The notes under the pieces were generated by a model. That model ran no database searches. It worked only from the letters and a program-made list of their open reading frames with translations, and was not told the DNA's origin. Shown here in pieces: positions 52,548 through 61,252 of a stretch of DNA of 64,000 bases. Position numbers and translations under genes: made by a program. Source of the DNA: Mariniflexile gromovii (GTDB lineage: Bacteria > Bacteroidota > Bacteroidia > Flavobacteriales > Flavobacteriaceae); the NCBI RefSeq assembly GCF_017814435.1, contig NZ_JAGJCB010000010.1:78913-142912 (forward strand), given 5' to 3'. How positions within the stretch are numbered: the first letter of the stretch is position 1; every line of letters begins with the position of its first letter.

Positions 52548-53003
52548 TTGAATTATACAATAAAACACATATCCGCTACTGAAGCCTATGCAGTTAGACA
52601 CCCCGTTTTAAGAGCAGGCAAACCTATAGAATCCTGCATTTTTGATGGCGATGATTTTGAAACTACATTTCATCTAGGAATATTTACTAAAAACCATTTG
52701 GTTGGCGTTTGTTCCTTTTTAAAAAATAATCATGAGTTATTAACTGAAACTTCACAATATCAACTTAGGGGAATGGCCGTTTTGAGCGAATACCAAAGTC
52801 TCGGCTTGGGTAAATTAATTTTAAACCATGGGGAGGTCCTGTTAACAGCACAAAACATTCAAATTATTTGGTGCAATGCCCGAGAAATAGCTGTAGATTT
52901 TTATAAAAAAATGGATTATAAAATTGCAGGAGAAGCTTTCAACATTAAAGACATAGGCTTGCATTACGTTATGCACAAAACTTTAAAAACAAAAAAACCC
53001 TGA
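52548..53003 (+). CDS. GNAT family N-acetyltransferase
   Basis: 151 residues. The acetyl-CoA-binding motif is LRGMAVLSEYQSLGLGKLILNHGEVLL, followed by IIWCNAREIAVDFYKKMDYKIAGEAF. The start is TTG at 52548, giving the N-terminus NYTIKHISATEAYAVRHPVLR, which fits the ElaA-like/GNAT group; no ATG is available upstream in frame. The stop codon lies in the left arm of a terminator hairpin. Confidence 0.9.
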   Translation: MNYTIKHISATEAYAVRHPVLRAGKPIESCIFDGDDFETTFHLGIFTKNHLVGVCSFLKNNHELLTETSQYQLRGMAVLSEYQSLGLGKLILNHGEVLLTAQNIQIIWCNAREIAVDFYKKMDYKIAGEAFNIKDIGLHYVMHKTLKTKKP

Positions 53004-53017
53004 AATTCAGGGTTTTT
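52993..53017. terminator. Terminator hairpin overlapping a stop codon
   Basis: AAAAACCCTGA pairs with TCAGGGTTTTT around AAT. The TGA of the GNAT gene is part of the stem. The A- and T-tracts allow use by both convergent genes. Confidence 0.85.
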
Positions 53018-53055
53018 AAAGTGACTAACTCAAAATAATTATATGTATAATCTAA

Positions 53056-53445
53056 TTATTTTTTTGACAATGCTTCTTCAATTATGGCATATGCATCGGT
53101 AGCACCGTGTAATTTTGCATAATCCGCAGCTGTTTTTTCCTTGTCAGATTTAGCTTTTAAATCGGCTCCTTTTGCAATCAAAAGTTGTAAAATTTCAGTT
53201 CTGTTATACTTGGCAGCATACATAACTGGGGTCATGCCGTTGGATTTTTGATTTACATCTTCGCCCAACGACAAAAGCTTTTTAACAGTTTCTATATCGC
53301 CTTTAGCAATAGAAACACAAAAAGAATTTACTTTGAATGCTTTAACTACGTTGTGATTTTCAACGTTAAAATTAGCTGATTTTGCATTAACAGTTCCTAA
53401 TGAGAAACATAACGCGATTGCGGAAAAAATGATTGTTTTTTTCAT
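53056..53445 (-). CDS. Ankyrin-repeat exported protein
   Basis: About 129 residues from the ATG at 53445, which gives a proper signal peptide (MKKTIIFSAIALCFSLGTVNAKS); the frame is open upstream to 53499 but that extension is not signal-like. Two to three ankyrin repeats follow (SIAKGDIETVKKLLSLGEDVNQKSNGMTPVMYAAKYNRTEILQLLIAKGADL, then KEKTAADYAKLHGATDAYAII). It is probably a periplasmic protein-protein interaction module. No operon partner. Confidence 0.9.
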   Translation of the reverse strand: MKKTIIFSAIALCFSLGTVNAKSANFNVENHNVVKAFKVNSFCVSIAKGDIETVKKLLSLGEDVNQKSNGMTPVMYAAKYNRTEILQLLIAKGADLKAKSDKEKTAADYAKLHGATDAYAIIEEALSKK

Positions 53446-53648
53446 GATGAATGATTTTGTTTTGATTAATGATTTATTTAAGAGACGACGAAAAACCATA
53501 TCTGTTACACAAAAAATATTTTATAACATATTTTTAACGTTTAATTCACATATTTTTAACGGATTCATTTTTTTTTAAACTTCTTATAAAAATCAGCAGC
53601 TTCAAAGGTTTTCAATTCATTTTTCAACAGTATTAAATCAAACTTCAG

Positions 53649-53656
53649 TATCTTTG
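53649..53656 (+). promoter_or_regulatory. Putative -7 promoter element (TATCTTTG)
   Basis: TAnnTTTG match 25 bp before the gpmI start. Confidence 0.5.
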
Positions 53657-53681
53657 GTTTCTGTTAAAAATGTTAAAAACA

Positions 53682-55199
53682 ATGAATAAAAAAGTCATCT
53701 TAATGATACTTGACGGATGGGGTAATTCTCCAGACCCGAAAGTTTCCGCAATCGATAATGCTAACACACCTTTTATAGATTCTTTATATAAAAAATACCC
53801 ATATGCCACTTTAAGAACCGATGGTTTACACGTTGGTTTACCCGAAGGGCAAATGGGAAACAGTGAAGTTGGCCACATGAATTTAGGTGCTGGCCGAATT
53901 GTATATCAAGATTTGGTAAAAGTTAATTTAGCAGTTGAAAACAAAACTTTAAACACCGAAAAAGTATTGGTTGATGCCTTTTATTATGCCAAAACCAATA
54001 ATAAAGATGTTCATTTTTTAGGTTTATTAAGCGATGGTGGGGTGCACTCACACATCAACCATTTATTTGGTTTAATTGATGCCGCCAATGATTTTGGACT
54101 TAAAAACACATACATACATGCTTTTACCGATGGGCGTGATGTAGACCCAAAAGCTGGGTTTGGCTTTTTAACTTCTTTAGAAAACCATATAGAAAATACC
54201 AACACCAAAATAGCCACTGTAACTGGTCGTTACTACGCTATGGATAGAGATAAACGTTGGGAACGTGTTAAATTGGCTTACGATGCCATGGTAAACAGTA
54301 TTGGAGAGAAATCTACTAATGTAACAAAAACGATTCAAAATAATTACGAAAACGATATTACAGATGAGTTCATCAAACCAATTATAATGGTGGATGCCGC
54401 TGGAAATCCGGTTGCAAAAATTAAGGAAGATGATGTGGTTATCTTTTTCAATTTTAGAACAGATCGTGGACGTGAATTAACCGAAGCCTTGTCGCAAACC
54501 GATTTTCATGAACAAAACATGCACAAATTGAATTTGTATTATGTAACGCTTACAAATTATGATGACACCTATAAAAACGTTAACGTTATTTTCAATAAAG
54601 ACAACTTAACGGAAACCTTAGGCGAAGTTTTAGAGAAGCACAACAAAAAACAAATCCGTATTGCTGAAACTGAAAAATACCCACACGTTACGTTCTTTTT
54701 CTCTGGTGGGCGTGAAGAACCATTTAAAGGCGAAACCCGTATTTTACGTAATTCACCAAAAGTAGCTACTTACGATTTACAACCAGAAATGAGCGCTTAT
54801 GAATTGCGTGACGCCTTAATACCTGAATTACAAAAAGGAGAAGTAGATTTTGTGTGTTTAAATTTTGCTAATGGCGATATGGTTGGGCATACCGGCGTTA
54901 TGGAAGCCGCCATTAAAGCTTGCGAAGCGGTTGATGTTTGCGTAAAAGACGTAGTAACAACGGCACTAGAAAACAACTACACCACTATACTTATAGCCGA
55001 CCATGGTAACTGCGAAACTATGATTAACCCAGATGGTTCACCAAACACAGCACATACCACAAACCCAGTTCCTGTAATTTTAATTGACAACGATTTAAAA
55101 TCTATTAAAGATGGTGTATTAGGCGATGTTGCCCCCACTATTTTAAAACTTATTGGGGTTGAACAACCAGCAGCTATGTCGCGACATCCTTTAGTTTAA
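53682..55199 (+). CDS. gpmI: 2,3-bisphosphoglycerate-independent phosphoglycerate mutase
   Basis: About 505 residues from the ATG at 53682 (MNKKVILMILDGWGNSP, the usual start; 53670 is in frame). An alkaline-phosphatase-superfamily glycolytic enzyme with metal ligands in LDGWG and the catalytic Ser in GNSEVGHMNLGAGR. Further motifs are GLLSDGGVHSH, HAFTDGRDVDP, GRYYAMDRDKRWERV, NFRTDRGRELT, EKYPHVTFFFSGG and NFANGDMVGHTG, and IADHGNCE lies near the end. Length is normal. Confidence 0.96.
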   Translation: MNKKVILMILDGWGNSPDPKVSAIDNANTPFIDSLYKKYPYATLRTDGLHVGLPEGQMGNSEVGHMNLGAGRIVYQDLVKVNLAVENKTLNTEKVLVDAFYYAKTNNKDVHFLGLLSDGGVHSHINHLFGLIDAANDFGLKNTYIHAFTDGRDVDPKAGFGFLTSLENHIENTNTKIATVTGRYYAMDRDKRWERVKLAYDAMVNSIGEKSTNVTKTIQNNYENDITDEFIKPIIMVDAAGNPVAKIKEDDVVIFFNFRTDRGRELTEALSQTDFHEQNMHKLNLYYVTLTNYDDTYKNVNVIFNKDNLTETLGEVLEKHNKKQIRIAETEKYPHVTFFFSGGREEPFKGETRILRNSPKVATYDLQPEMSAYELRDALIPELQKGEVDFVCLNFANGDMVGHTGVMEAAIKACEAVDVCVKDVVTTALENNYTTILIADHGNCETMINPDGSPNTAHTTNPVPVILIDNDLKSIKDGVLGDVAPTILKLIGVEQPAAMSRHPLV

Positions 55200-55221
55200 A
55201 CATTAAGAAAATAAATTATTG

Positions 55222-55229
55222 TATTTTTG
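55222..55229 (+). promoter_or_regulatory. Putative -7 promoter element (TATTTTTG)
   Basis: TAnnTTTG match 27 bp before the HAD hydrolase start at 55256. Confidence 0.45.
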
Positions 55230-55255
55230 TCATTTAAAATAAGCTCCAACTTTAA

Positions 55256-55660
55256 ATGAAATTTACCGAACACCTAATTATCGCTGTCGATTTTGATGGA
55301 ACTATTGTTGAAGACGCCTATCCTCAAATAGGAAAACCAATGATATTTGCTTTTGAAACGCTTAAAAAACTTCAGGAAAAAGGACACCGTCTTATTTTAT
55401 GGACTTACAGAAGTGGTGCTAGATTGGACGAAGCTGTTAATTTTTGCGAAGAAAACGGTGTGCATTTCTATGCAGTAAACAAAAGTTTCCCTGAAGAAGA
55501 TTTTAATAACAGCATGAGCAGAAAAATTCATGCTGATTTATTTATTGACGATAGAAATATTGGTGGTTTTTTAGGCTGGGGAGAAATTTATCAGATGCTT
55601 ACCAATACCAATCCACCAATACCAGAAAAGAAAAAAAGTATTTTTGACTTCTTCAAGTAA
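55256..55660 (+). CDS. BT0820-like HAD hydrolase
   Basis: 134 residues. HAD motif I is AVDFDGTIVED, motif II ILWTYRSG, and motif IV FIDDRNIGGFLGW. It is a capless small HAD phosphatase of the group named after Bacteroides BT0820, with unknown substrate. Normal length. It lies between gpmI and map, with its own promoter-like element, so it is not clearly part of an operon. Confidence 0.9.
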   Translation: MKFTEHLIIAVDFDGTIVEDAYPQIGKPMIFAFETLKKLQEKGHRLILWTYRSGARLDEAVNFCEENGVHFYAVNKSFPEEDFNNSMSRKIHADLFIDDRNIGGFLGWGEIYQMLTNTNPPIPEKKKSIFDFFK

Positions 55661-55700
55661 ATCAATCCAAATATCCAAAAGCCATTATTAGCATTTTAAG

Positions 55701-55708
55701 TATCTTTG
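55701..55708 (+). promoter_or_regulatory. Putative -7 promoter element (TATCTTTG)
   Basis: TAnnTTTG match 17 bp before the map start. Confidence 0.5.
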
Positions 55709-55724
55709 CCATTATTTTTCAAGT

Positions 55725-56543
55725 ATGATTGTAGTAAAAACAAAAGAAGAAATTGAATTAATGCGCGAAAGTGCCTTAATAGTATCTAAAACTTTAGGTG
55801 AAGTAGCCAAAGCCATTAAACCTGGTGTAACTACTTTACAACTCGATAAAATTGCAGAAACCTGTATTAGAGACCATGGAGCTATCCCTGGTTTTTTAGG
55901 GTTATATGATTTTCCAAACACGCTTTGCATGAGTCCGAATACACAAGTTGTACACGGTATTCCTAATAATACACCTTTAGTGGAAGGCGATATTATTTCT
56001 ATTGATTGTGGCGCCTTAAAAAATGGTTTTTACGGCGATCATGCCTATACATTCGCCGTTGGAGAAATAGACCCTGAAACCGAAAAACTACTTCAGGTTA
56101 CTAAAGAATCTTTATACGTTGGTATTCGCGAATTTAAAGTGAACAATCGTGTTGGTGATGTTGGTTATGCCATTCAAAAATACTGCGAAGAGCATGGGTA
56201 TGGTGTTGTGAGAGAATTGGTTGGCCATGGTTTAGGAAAAAAAATGCACGAAGATCCTGAAATGCCAAACTACGGCAAACGTGGTAGAGGCAAAAAATTC
56301 GTAGAAGGTATGGTTGTTGCCATTGAACCCATGATCAATATGGGAACACACCGTATTAAACAACATAATGACGGGTGGACTATAACTACTTTAGATAATA
56401 AACCTTCTGCACATTTTGAACATGATGTTGCCATTGTAGATGGAAAACCAGAATTACTTTCAACCTTTGCCTATATTTATGAAGCGCTTGGAATTACTTC
56501 AAATGAAGAGGATGAGTTTAGACAAAAAGTTTTAGTGCTTTAA
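55725..56543 (+). CDS. map: Type I methionine aminopeptidase
   Basis: A 272-residue enzyme that removes the N-terminal Met from nascent proteins. The dinuclear metal ligands are visible in SIDCGALKNGFYGDHAYTFAV (two Asp), GHGLGKKMHEDP (His), AIEPM (Glu) and a late FEHDVAI (Glu). The catalytic His is in VVHGIPN. It is probably co-transcribed with the DUF3050 gene, which begins 6 bp after its stop. Confidence 0.96.
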   Translation: MIVVKTKEEIELMRESALIVSKTLGEVAKAIKPGVTTLQLDKIAETCIRDHGAIPGFLGLYDFPNTLCMSPNTQVVHGIPNNTPLVEGDIISIDCGALKNGFYGDHAYTFAVGEIDPETEKLLQVTKESLYVGIREFKVNNRVGDVGYAIQKYCEEHGYGVVRELVGHGLGKKMHEDPEMPNYGKRGRGKKFVEGMVVAIEPMINMGTHRIKQHNDGWTITTLDNKPSAHFEHDVAIVDGKPELLSTFAYIYEALGITSNEEDEFRQKVLVL

Positions 56544-56548
56544 TACAA

Positions 56549-57331
56549 ATGAAACATATAGAATTTATTGAAAAAGAGCTCGAAACCTTAAGAGTTCAAC
56601 TCAACAATCATAAACTTTATAGTGCTTTAAAATCGATTAACGATGTAAAAATATTCATGGAGCAACACGTTTTTGCTGTATGGGATTTTATGTCGCTTTT
56701 AAAAGCACTTCAAAACCATTTAACAAGTACAACACTTCCGTGGACGCCAGCTGCCAACCCTTCAACAGCAAGATTTATAAATGAAATTGTTTTGGGTGAA
56801 GAAAGTGATGTTAATGAATTGGGCGAACCCAAAAGCCATTTCGAAATGTACTTAGATGCGATGCAGCAAATACATGCAAACACACAGCAAATTGAACATT
56901 TTGTATATTACTTAAAAGAAGGTTACACTATAGATGAGGCGGCTATAAAAGTGAACATGCAACAGGTAACACTAAAGTTTATACAGTTTACTTTTGATGT
57001 TATAAAAACCAACAAACCACACCTTATAGCTTCAGCATTTACCTTTGGAAGAGAAGATGTAATTCCGGATATGTTCTTTCAAATTATCAATCAATCAAAA
57101 ACCAATGATAATTCCTATAGCAAATTAACCTATTATTTGAATAGGCATATAGAATTAGATGGTGATGAACACGGGCCCCTTTCACTAAAAATGATTGAAG
57201 CCCTGTGCGGAAACGATGCTACAAAATGGAAAGAAACACTAGAAATTGCTAAGCAAGCTTTAAGTTATAGACTTTTACTTTGGGATAGCATTGCCAATTC
57301 AATAAACAAACCTATAGAAGTTGTAGCTTAA
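56549..57331 (+). CDS. DUF3050 domain-containing protein (heme-oxygenase-like fold)
   Basis: A 260-residue all-helical protein of the DUF3050 family. Signature stretches are FMEQHVFAVWDFMSLLKALQ, HFEMYLDAMQQI, ASAFTFGREDVIPDMFFQII and YYLNRHIELDGDEHGPLSLKMIEALCG. The His/Glu/Asp residues of these stretches (H in EQH, E in HFEMY, DGDEH) are arranged as in heme-oxygenase-like diiron oxidases. Metal binding is therefore possible but not shown for this protein. It starts 6 bp after map and is followed 6 bp later by a methyltransferase gene. Confidence 0.85.
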   Translation: MKHIEFIEKELETLRVQLNNHKLYSALKSINDVKIFMEQHVFAVWDFMSLLKALQNHLTSTTLPWTPAANPSTARFINEIVLGEESDVNELGEPKSHFEMYLDAMQQIHANTQQIEHFVYYLKEGYTIDEAAIKVNMQQVTLKFIQFTFDVIKTNKPHLIASAFTFGREDVIPDMFFQIINQSKTNDNSYSKLTYYLNRHIELDGDEHGPLSLKMIEALCGNDATKWKETLEIAKQALSYRLLLWDSIANSINKPIEVVA

Positions 57332-57336
57332 AACAC

Positions 57337-58107
57337 TTGAAAAGAATCTTCAAAATTATATTAAATAGCATCCCAAGGCCTTTACTCATTAGGTTAAGCT
57401 ATATTATTCGACCAGTTTTAGCATTTATTTTAAAAGGCAATACTTTTACCGATCCTATTGATGGAAAAAGCTTTAAAAGTTTTTTACCTTACGGATATGG
57501 CAAACAACGTAACAATGTACTTTCGCCGTCTACTTTAAGTTTAGAACGCCACCGGTTACTTTGGTTGTATTTAAAAAATGAAACTAAGTTTTTCAATTCA
57601 AAAGAAACATTAAAAGTGCTTCATTTTGCACCTGAGCAATGTTTTTTAAAACGCTTTAAAAAGCTTAAGAATTTAGATTACACCACAACCGATTTACTTT
57701 CGCCTATTGCCGATGTGAAAGCCGATATTTGCAACCTACCATTTACAGATAACACTTATGATGTTATTCTTTGCAACCATGTGCTGGAACATATTCCGGA
57801 CGATACCAAAGCAATGCAAGAATTATATAGAGTCATGAAAGTTGGTGGTATGGGTATTTTTCAAATTCCGCAAGATTTGAATAGAGCGATTACTTTTGAA
57901 GATAACACCATAACCGATAAAAAAGAACGTGCAAAAATATTTGGACAATACGACCATGTACGTGTTTATGGAAGAGATTATTTTGACAAGTTAAGGAGTG
58001 TTGGTTTTAAGGTTGAAGAAGTTGATTACACTTCTAAACTATCAGAAGTAGACATAACGAAATACTGTTTAGCTAAAGGCGAAATTATTCCAGTAGTTTA
58101 CAAATAA
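57337..58107 (+). CDS. Class I SAM-dependent methyltransferase
   Basis: 256 residues. A basic N-terminus with one short hydrophobic segment precedes the SAM-binding domain (LKVLHFAPEQCFLKRFKKLKNLDYTTTDLLSP, FTDNTYDVILCNHVLEHIPDD, MKVGGMGIFQIPQ). It has the features of UbiE/COQ5-like methyltransferases acting on lipid or small-molecule acceptors, but the acceptor is unknown. The start is TTG at 57337, 6 bp after the DUF3050 stop, so the pair are almost certainly co-translated. Confidence 0.9.
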   Translation: MKRIFKIILNSIPRPLLIRLSYIIRPVLAFILKGNTFTDPIDGKSFKSFLPYGYGKQRNNVLSPSTLSLERHRLLWLYLKNETKFFNSKETLKVLHFAPEQCFLKRFKKLKNLDYTTTDLLSPIADVKADICNLPFTDNTYDVILCNHVLEHIPDDTKAMQELYRVMKVGGMGIFQIPQDLNRAITFEDNTITDKKERAKIFGQYDHVRVYGRDYFDKLRSVGFKVEEVDYTSKLSEVDITKYCLAKGEIIPVVYK

Positions 58108-58115
58108 CACTTTAT

Positions 58116-59096
58116 TTAACTCTTAGGAAAACCGTTTAATGACAAGGTTTCCAATTGCTTTTTATCATTTTCAAAAATAAGAAACACCTTAAGTTCTGGA
58201 TGTGTTTTTAAAAAGGCTTTCACTTTTTCTATTCCCATAGCTTTAAAAGCTGTGGCATAAGCATCTGCGACCATACAATTTTCGGCAATTACAGAAATAC
58301 TTAAAAGATTGGTTTTACTGGGGTAGCCTGTTTGTGTATCTATGATGTGTGCATACCTGTTACCATCACTATCTACTTTAAACTTTCTGTAAGTACCCGA
58401 AGTTGCCATGGCTTCATCATGTACTTCAATAGCTTCTAAAATGGATTGTTCACCATCAAAATGGGGCATTTCAATACCTATTTTCCAAGGTGATTTTTTT
58501 TCAACATTTTCTCCTCTTGCACGTATTTCACCCCCTATTTCAACTAGGTAGTTTTTTATGTTTTTACTTTCTAAAAATTCACCAATTACGTCAACACCAT
58601 AACCTTTTGCAATGGCATTAAAATCCATAAAAGTTCCTTTTGGTTTTATAATTTTATTACCTATTCGTTTAACCTTATTCAACCCAACCGATAGCATTAA
58701 ACTATCAATTTTTAAACTATCTAGATTCACAATTTTTCCTTCTGGACCAAAATTCCAAGCATTTACAACAGCTCCAATAGTGGGGTCGAAAATACCTTCG
58801 GTTAAGTTATAAATTTCTTTTGAAGCTTCGAAAACTTTAATAAAATGTGTATCTACAAGACTATCTTCATTTCTATTCAATTTAGAAATATAAGAATCGG
58901 CTTGATAGGTAGACATCGATTTGTTTATCACAAAAAACAAACTATCAAACTGATGTTGAAAATTAATTTCAGAATTATAAATAATGGAATAACTGGTACC
59001 AAAAACAGGACCAGAAAGTTTCGTATTTATTGGGTTATGTTTGCATGAAATGAAAAATAACACAGCTAAAAGAAAGGTAAACTGTTTCATTTTCAA
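58116..59096 (-). CDS. apbE: FAD:protein FMN transferase
   Basis: A 326-residue lipoprotein (VLFFISC, Cys at about 18) that covalently attaches FMN to Thr/Ser of target proteins such as Nqr or Rnf subunits. Motifs: FGTSYSIIY, DFNAIAKGYGVDVIGEFLE, YLVEIGGEIRARG, ATSGTYRKF and HIIDTQTGYP, with DAYATAFKAMG near the end. Its start overlaps the stop of the small upstream gene by 4 bp. No Nqr subunit gene is in the window. Confidence 0.95.
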   Translation of the reverse strand: MKMKQFTFLLAVLFFISCKHNPINTKLSGPVFGTSYSIIYNSEINFQHQFDSLFFVINKSMSTYQADSYISKLNRNEDSLVDTHFIKVFEASKEIYNLTEGIFDPTIGAVVNAWNFGPEGKIVNLDSLKIDSLMLSVGLNKVKRIGNKIIKPKGTFMDFNAIAKGYGVDVIGEFLESKNIKNYLVEIGGEIRARGENVEKKSPWKIGIEMPHFDGEQSILEAIEVHDEAMATSGTYRKFKVDSDGNRYAHIIDTQTGYPSKTNLLSISVIAENCMVADAYATAFKAMGIEKVKAFLKTHPELKVFLIFENDKKQLETLSLNGFPKS

Positions 59097-59470
59097 TTCA
59101 AATTAGTTTCTAGAACTTGAATACCATTATATTCCAACAAGTAATCCTGGTTTAAATAAATCGGCAATTTTTCGCCAGCAATGTTTCCTATACCAACACC
59201 TGCATAAAGTACTTTGGCATCTTTTTCCCGAGCATGTTTTTTGAAAGCTTCCATCCAAATAACATCATAATTATTGGGGTTATCGGGTAAAATAACAGCT
59301 CTCACAATTACAAAATAATATTGCTTGTTTTTATCGATGCAAACGAATTGCGGATGCTTTTTAAGCTTACTGTTAATGGCAATAAACTCAAAACCACGTT
59401 GTTCTAAGTCTTTCCCAACATGGTTCATCGCTAAATTATGTAATTCTTGGTCTGTAAGTGCTTTACTCAT
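59093..59470 (-). CDS. Small conserved protein paired with ApbE
   Basis: A 125-residue soluble protein without signal or membrane segment. The centre (QFVCIDKNKQYYFVIVRAVILPDNP and DVIWMEAFKKHAREKDAKVLYAGVGIGN) suggests a small alpha/beta nuclease-like or phosphatase-like fold, but no active site is evident. Homologues in Flavobacteriia databases often carry the name 'Na+-translocating NADH-quinone reductase subunit F', as I recall. The sequence has no ferredoxin or flavin motif, so I do not use that name. It is translationally coupled to apbE. Confidence 0.8.
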   Translation of the reverse strand: MSKALTDQELHNLAMNHVGKDLEQRGFEFIAINSKLKKHPQFVCIDKNKQYYFVIVRAVILPDNPNNYDVIWMEAFKKHAREKDAKVLYAGVGIGNIAGEKLPIYLNQDYLLEYNGIQVLETNLN

Positions 59471-59877
59471 ACTACAAAAGTAATAAAAAGTAAAAATTAT
59501 GATAACATTTTTTAATTGTTTCGATATTACTTAAAACCATGGTTATCAAATGTAAATCTAATTTCAATAAAACCACCAATGGTATATTTTACTCAATCAA
59601 CTTTAATTTTATAACCTATTTAAGTTATCTGGTCTTTAAAGGGACTTTAATCAATGTGTAATTTGAAGGTAATCAAAAAAAAATATGATAATCTAAAAGT
59701 ATACTTGTAATAAATTCTATGAATAATATTGCTTGAATGGAGTCAAGAAACGCTTCCATTTCAGACCAGAAACAGGTTTCAATTTTAAAACAACAGATAA
59801 AATAACAGTAAATTAATTTTCATAAATGTGAGATTATCCTTAAAATTTGTATATTTAATACAGTTATTAATCCTATT
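59471..59877. other. Gene-poor region
   Basis: No intact gene was seen. A short open stretch ending KKRFHFRPETGFNFKTTDK (about 59740-59816, plus strand, stop TAA) looks like the C-terminal tail of a lost gene. Confidence 0.4.
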
Positions 59878-60158
59878 ATGAATGCACTCAAAACAGAAAG
59901 TCAGTTTCAACTTATTACTGCTATAAAAACTAATAATTCGGAGGCGTTAAAATCGTTTTATACATCAAATTATAAAAATTAGAAGCGTTAATATTAAATA
60001 ACAGTGGTGTTATAGATGATACCAGAAACATTTATCAAGAGTCTTTTATTGCGGTATGGAATAATATTAAAAATAATTCGTTTATTCCAATAAGCGAAAC
60101 TGCTACACATGGGTATTTATATGCCTTTGCAAAAAATTGGATGGATACTGAATGTTAA
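59878..60158 (+). pseudogene. Decayed ECF sigma factor gene (frameshift, region 4 deleted)
   Basis: From the ATG at 59878 the frame reads MNALKTESQFQLITAIKTNN...FYTSNYK and stops at a TAG after an A5 run (59974-59978). Restoring one A continues with KLEALILNNSGVIDDTRNIYQESFIAVWNNIKNNSF and GYLYAFAKNWMDT, which is sigma-70 region 2 with its usual order. A TAA at 60156 then ends it and there is no region 4. One base loss plus a 3' deletion therefore inactivated an ECF sigma. An anti-sigma-like gene still follows at 60220. Confidence 0.75.
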
Positions 60159-60219
60159 AAAAATTATAAGTGCATGAAAAAATTATGCACCATAGTTTTA
60201 GCCTCAAAACAATAAAAAA

Positions 60220-60960
60220 TTGAAAGATAATAGCAACATATCACAAGAAATTATTGAAGCCATAGAGCGTTATCTTAACGGCACTATGGAAGCCGATGAA
60301 TTAAAAGATTTTAATGATTATCTTAAAATTGATGCTGAATTTAAAGCGCAAGTTAATGAATATAAGCGCAAGTTTCAAGATATTGAGCCACAAGCATCAA
60401 ATGAGCAATTGGAGGCTTTTCATGACGAAATTCCAAAAACCGATGCTCCACAAAAGGCTCCGAAAAAAGGCCGTTATCTTTTTTTTAGCAAAGTTGCAGC
60501 GGCAGCGGCCATACTTATAGCCATTGGTAGTATTTGGTTTTTCAGTGAATCTCCCAATCAAAAAATTTATGCTAAATACTTTAAACCAGATCCAGGGTTG
60601 GCAACTACTAAGAATAAAACAATTAATTTTGAATTTTATGATGCTATGGCAGATTACAAACTTGGAAATTACAGTTCAGCCATTGCTAAATGGTTAGTTT
60701 TAGGAGAAAACAAACCTGAAAAGGATACTTTAAACTATTTTATAGGTATGGCACATTTAGCCAACAAAAACATAAACGAGGCCATTCCCTTTTTAGAAAA
60801 AACTATTGAAACCACAAATCCTGATTTTGCATTTTTAAGCAACGCCTACTTTTACTTAGGATTGGCATACATAAAAAATGGTAATTTGAACTTGGCAAAA
60901 AAGTACCTAACTTTAAGCAAAAACGACACTAGTAAAGAAGTATTGAAAAATTTAGATTAA
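60220..60960 (+). CDS. TPR-containing anti-sigma-like membrane protein
   Basis: 246 residues. The N-terminus resembles the cytoplasmic sigma-binding domain of anti-sigma factors (IIEAIERYLNGTMEADELKDFNDYLKIDAEFKAQVNEYK). A transmembrane helix lies at about 92-108 (VAAAAAILIAIGSIWFF). Two to three TPR repeats follow in the periplasm (about 130-240; DYKLGNYSSAIAKWLVLG, YFIGMAHLANKNINEAIPFLEK, AYFYLGLAYIKNGNLNLAKKYL). The start is TTG at 60220. It follows a sigma pseudogene, so it is probably a surviving partner without its cognate sigma factor. Confidence 0.85.
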   Translation: MKDNSNISQEIIEAIERYLNGTMEADELKDFNDYLKIDAEFKAQVNEYKRKFQDIEPQASNEQLEAFHDEIPKTDAPQKAPKKGRYLFFSKVAAAAAILIAIGSIWFFSESPNQKIYAKYFKPDPGLATTKNKTINFEFYDAMADYKLGNYSSAIAKWLVLGENKPEKDTLNYFIGMAHLANKNINEAIPFLEKTIETTNPDFAFLSNAYFYLGLAYIKNGNLNLAKKYLTLSKNDTSKEVLKNLD

Positions 60961-61252
60961 AAAAATTATAGAGTCGTTTTATAAATACATATCAGAAGAA
61001 TTTACTAACAAAAGCATTGCGCAAACCTAACTAATTATATTGCAAAATTGGAAAGCAGAACAATAGCGTTGTAATATTGAGCTATCATAGTGCTAATTAG
61101 TGCATTATTGGTTATTTAATTCTGTTTTTTTCAAAACATTTAAAGTCTTTTATCACACCCAGTAGCCAATTAAAAAATCCTGAAATTTATATTTAATATT
61201 TGAACATTAAAATTGTTTAACTTTAAAAACTCTAAACAACTTTAAGATTAAA
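60961..61252. other. Intergenic region with possible CHAT-gene remnant
   Basis: No intact gene was seen. Directly after the anti-sigma-like gene a short frame reads IIESFYKYISEEFTNKSIAQT before a stop. This looks like the (E)SFYKYL helix of CHAT-domain proteins, which often follow such sigma/TPR pairs in Flavobacteriia. A few further protein-like fragments occur downstream with stops. Confidence 0.3.
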
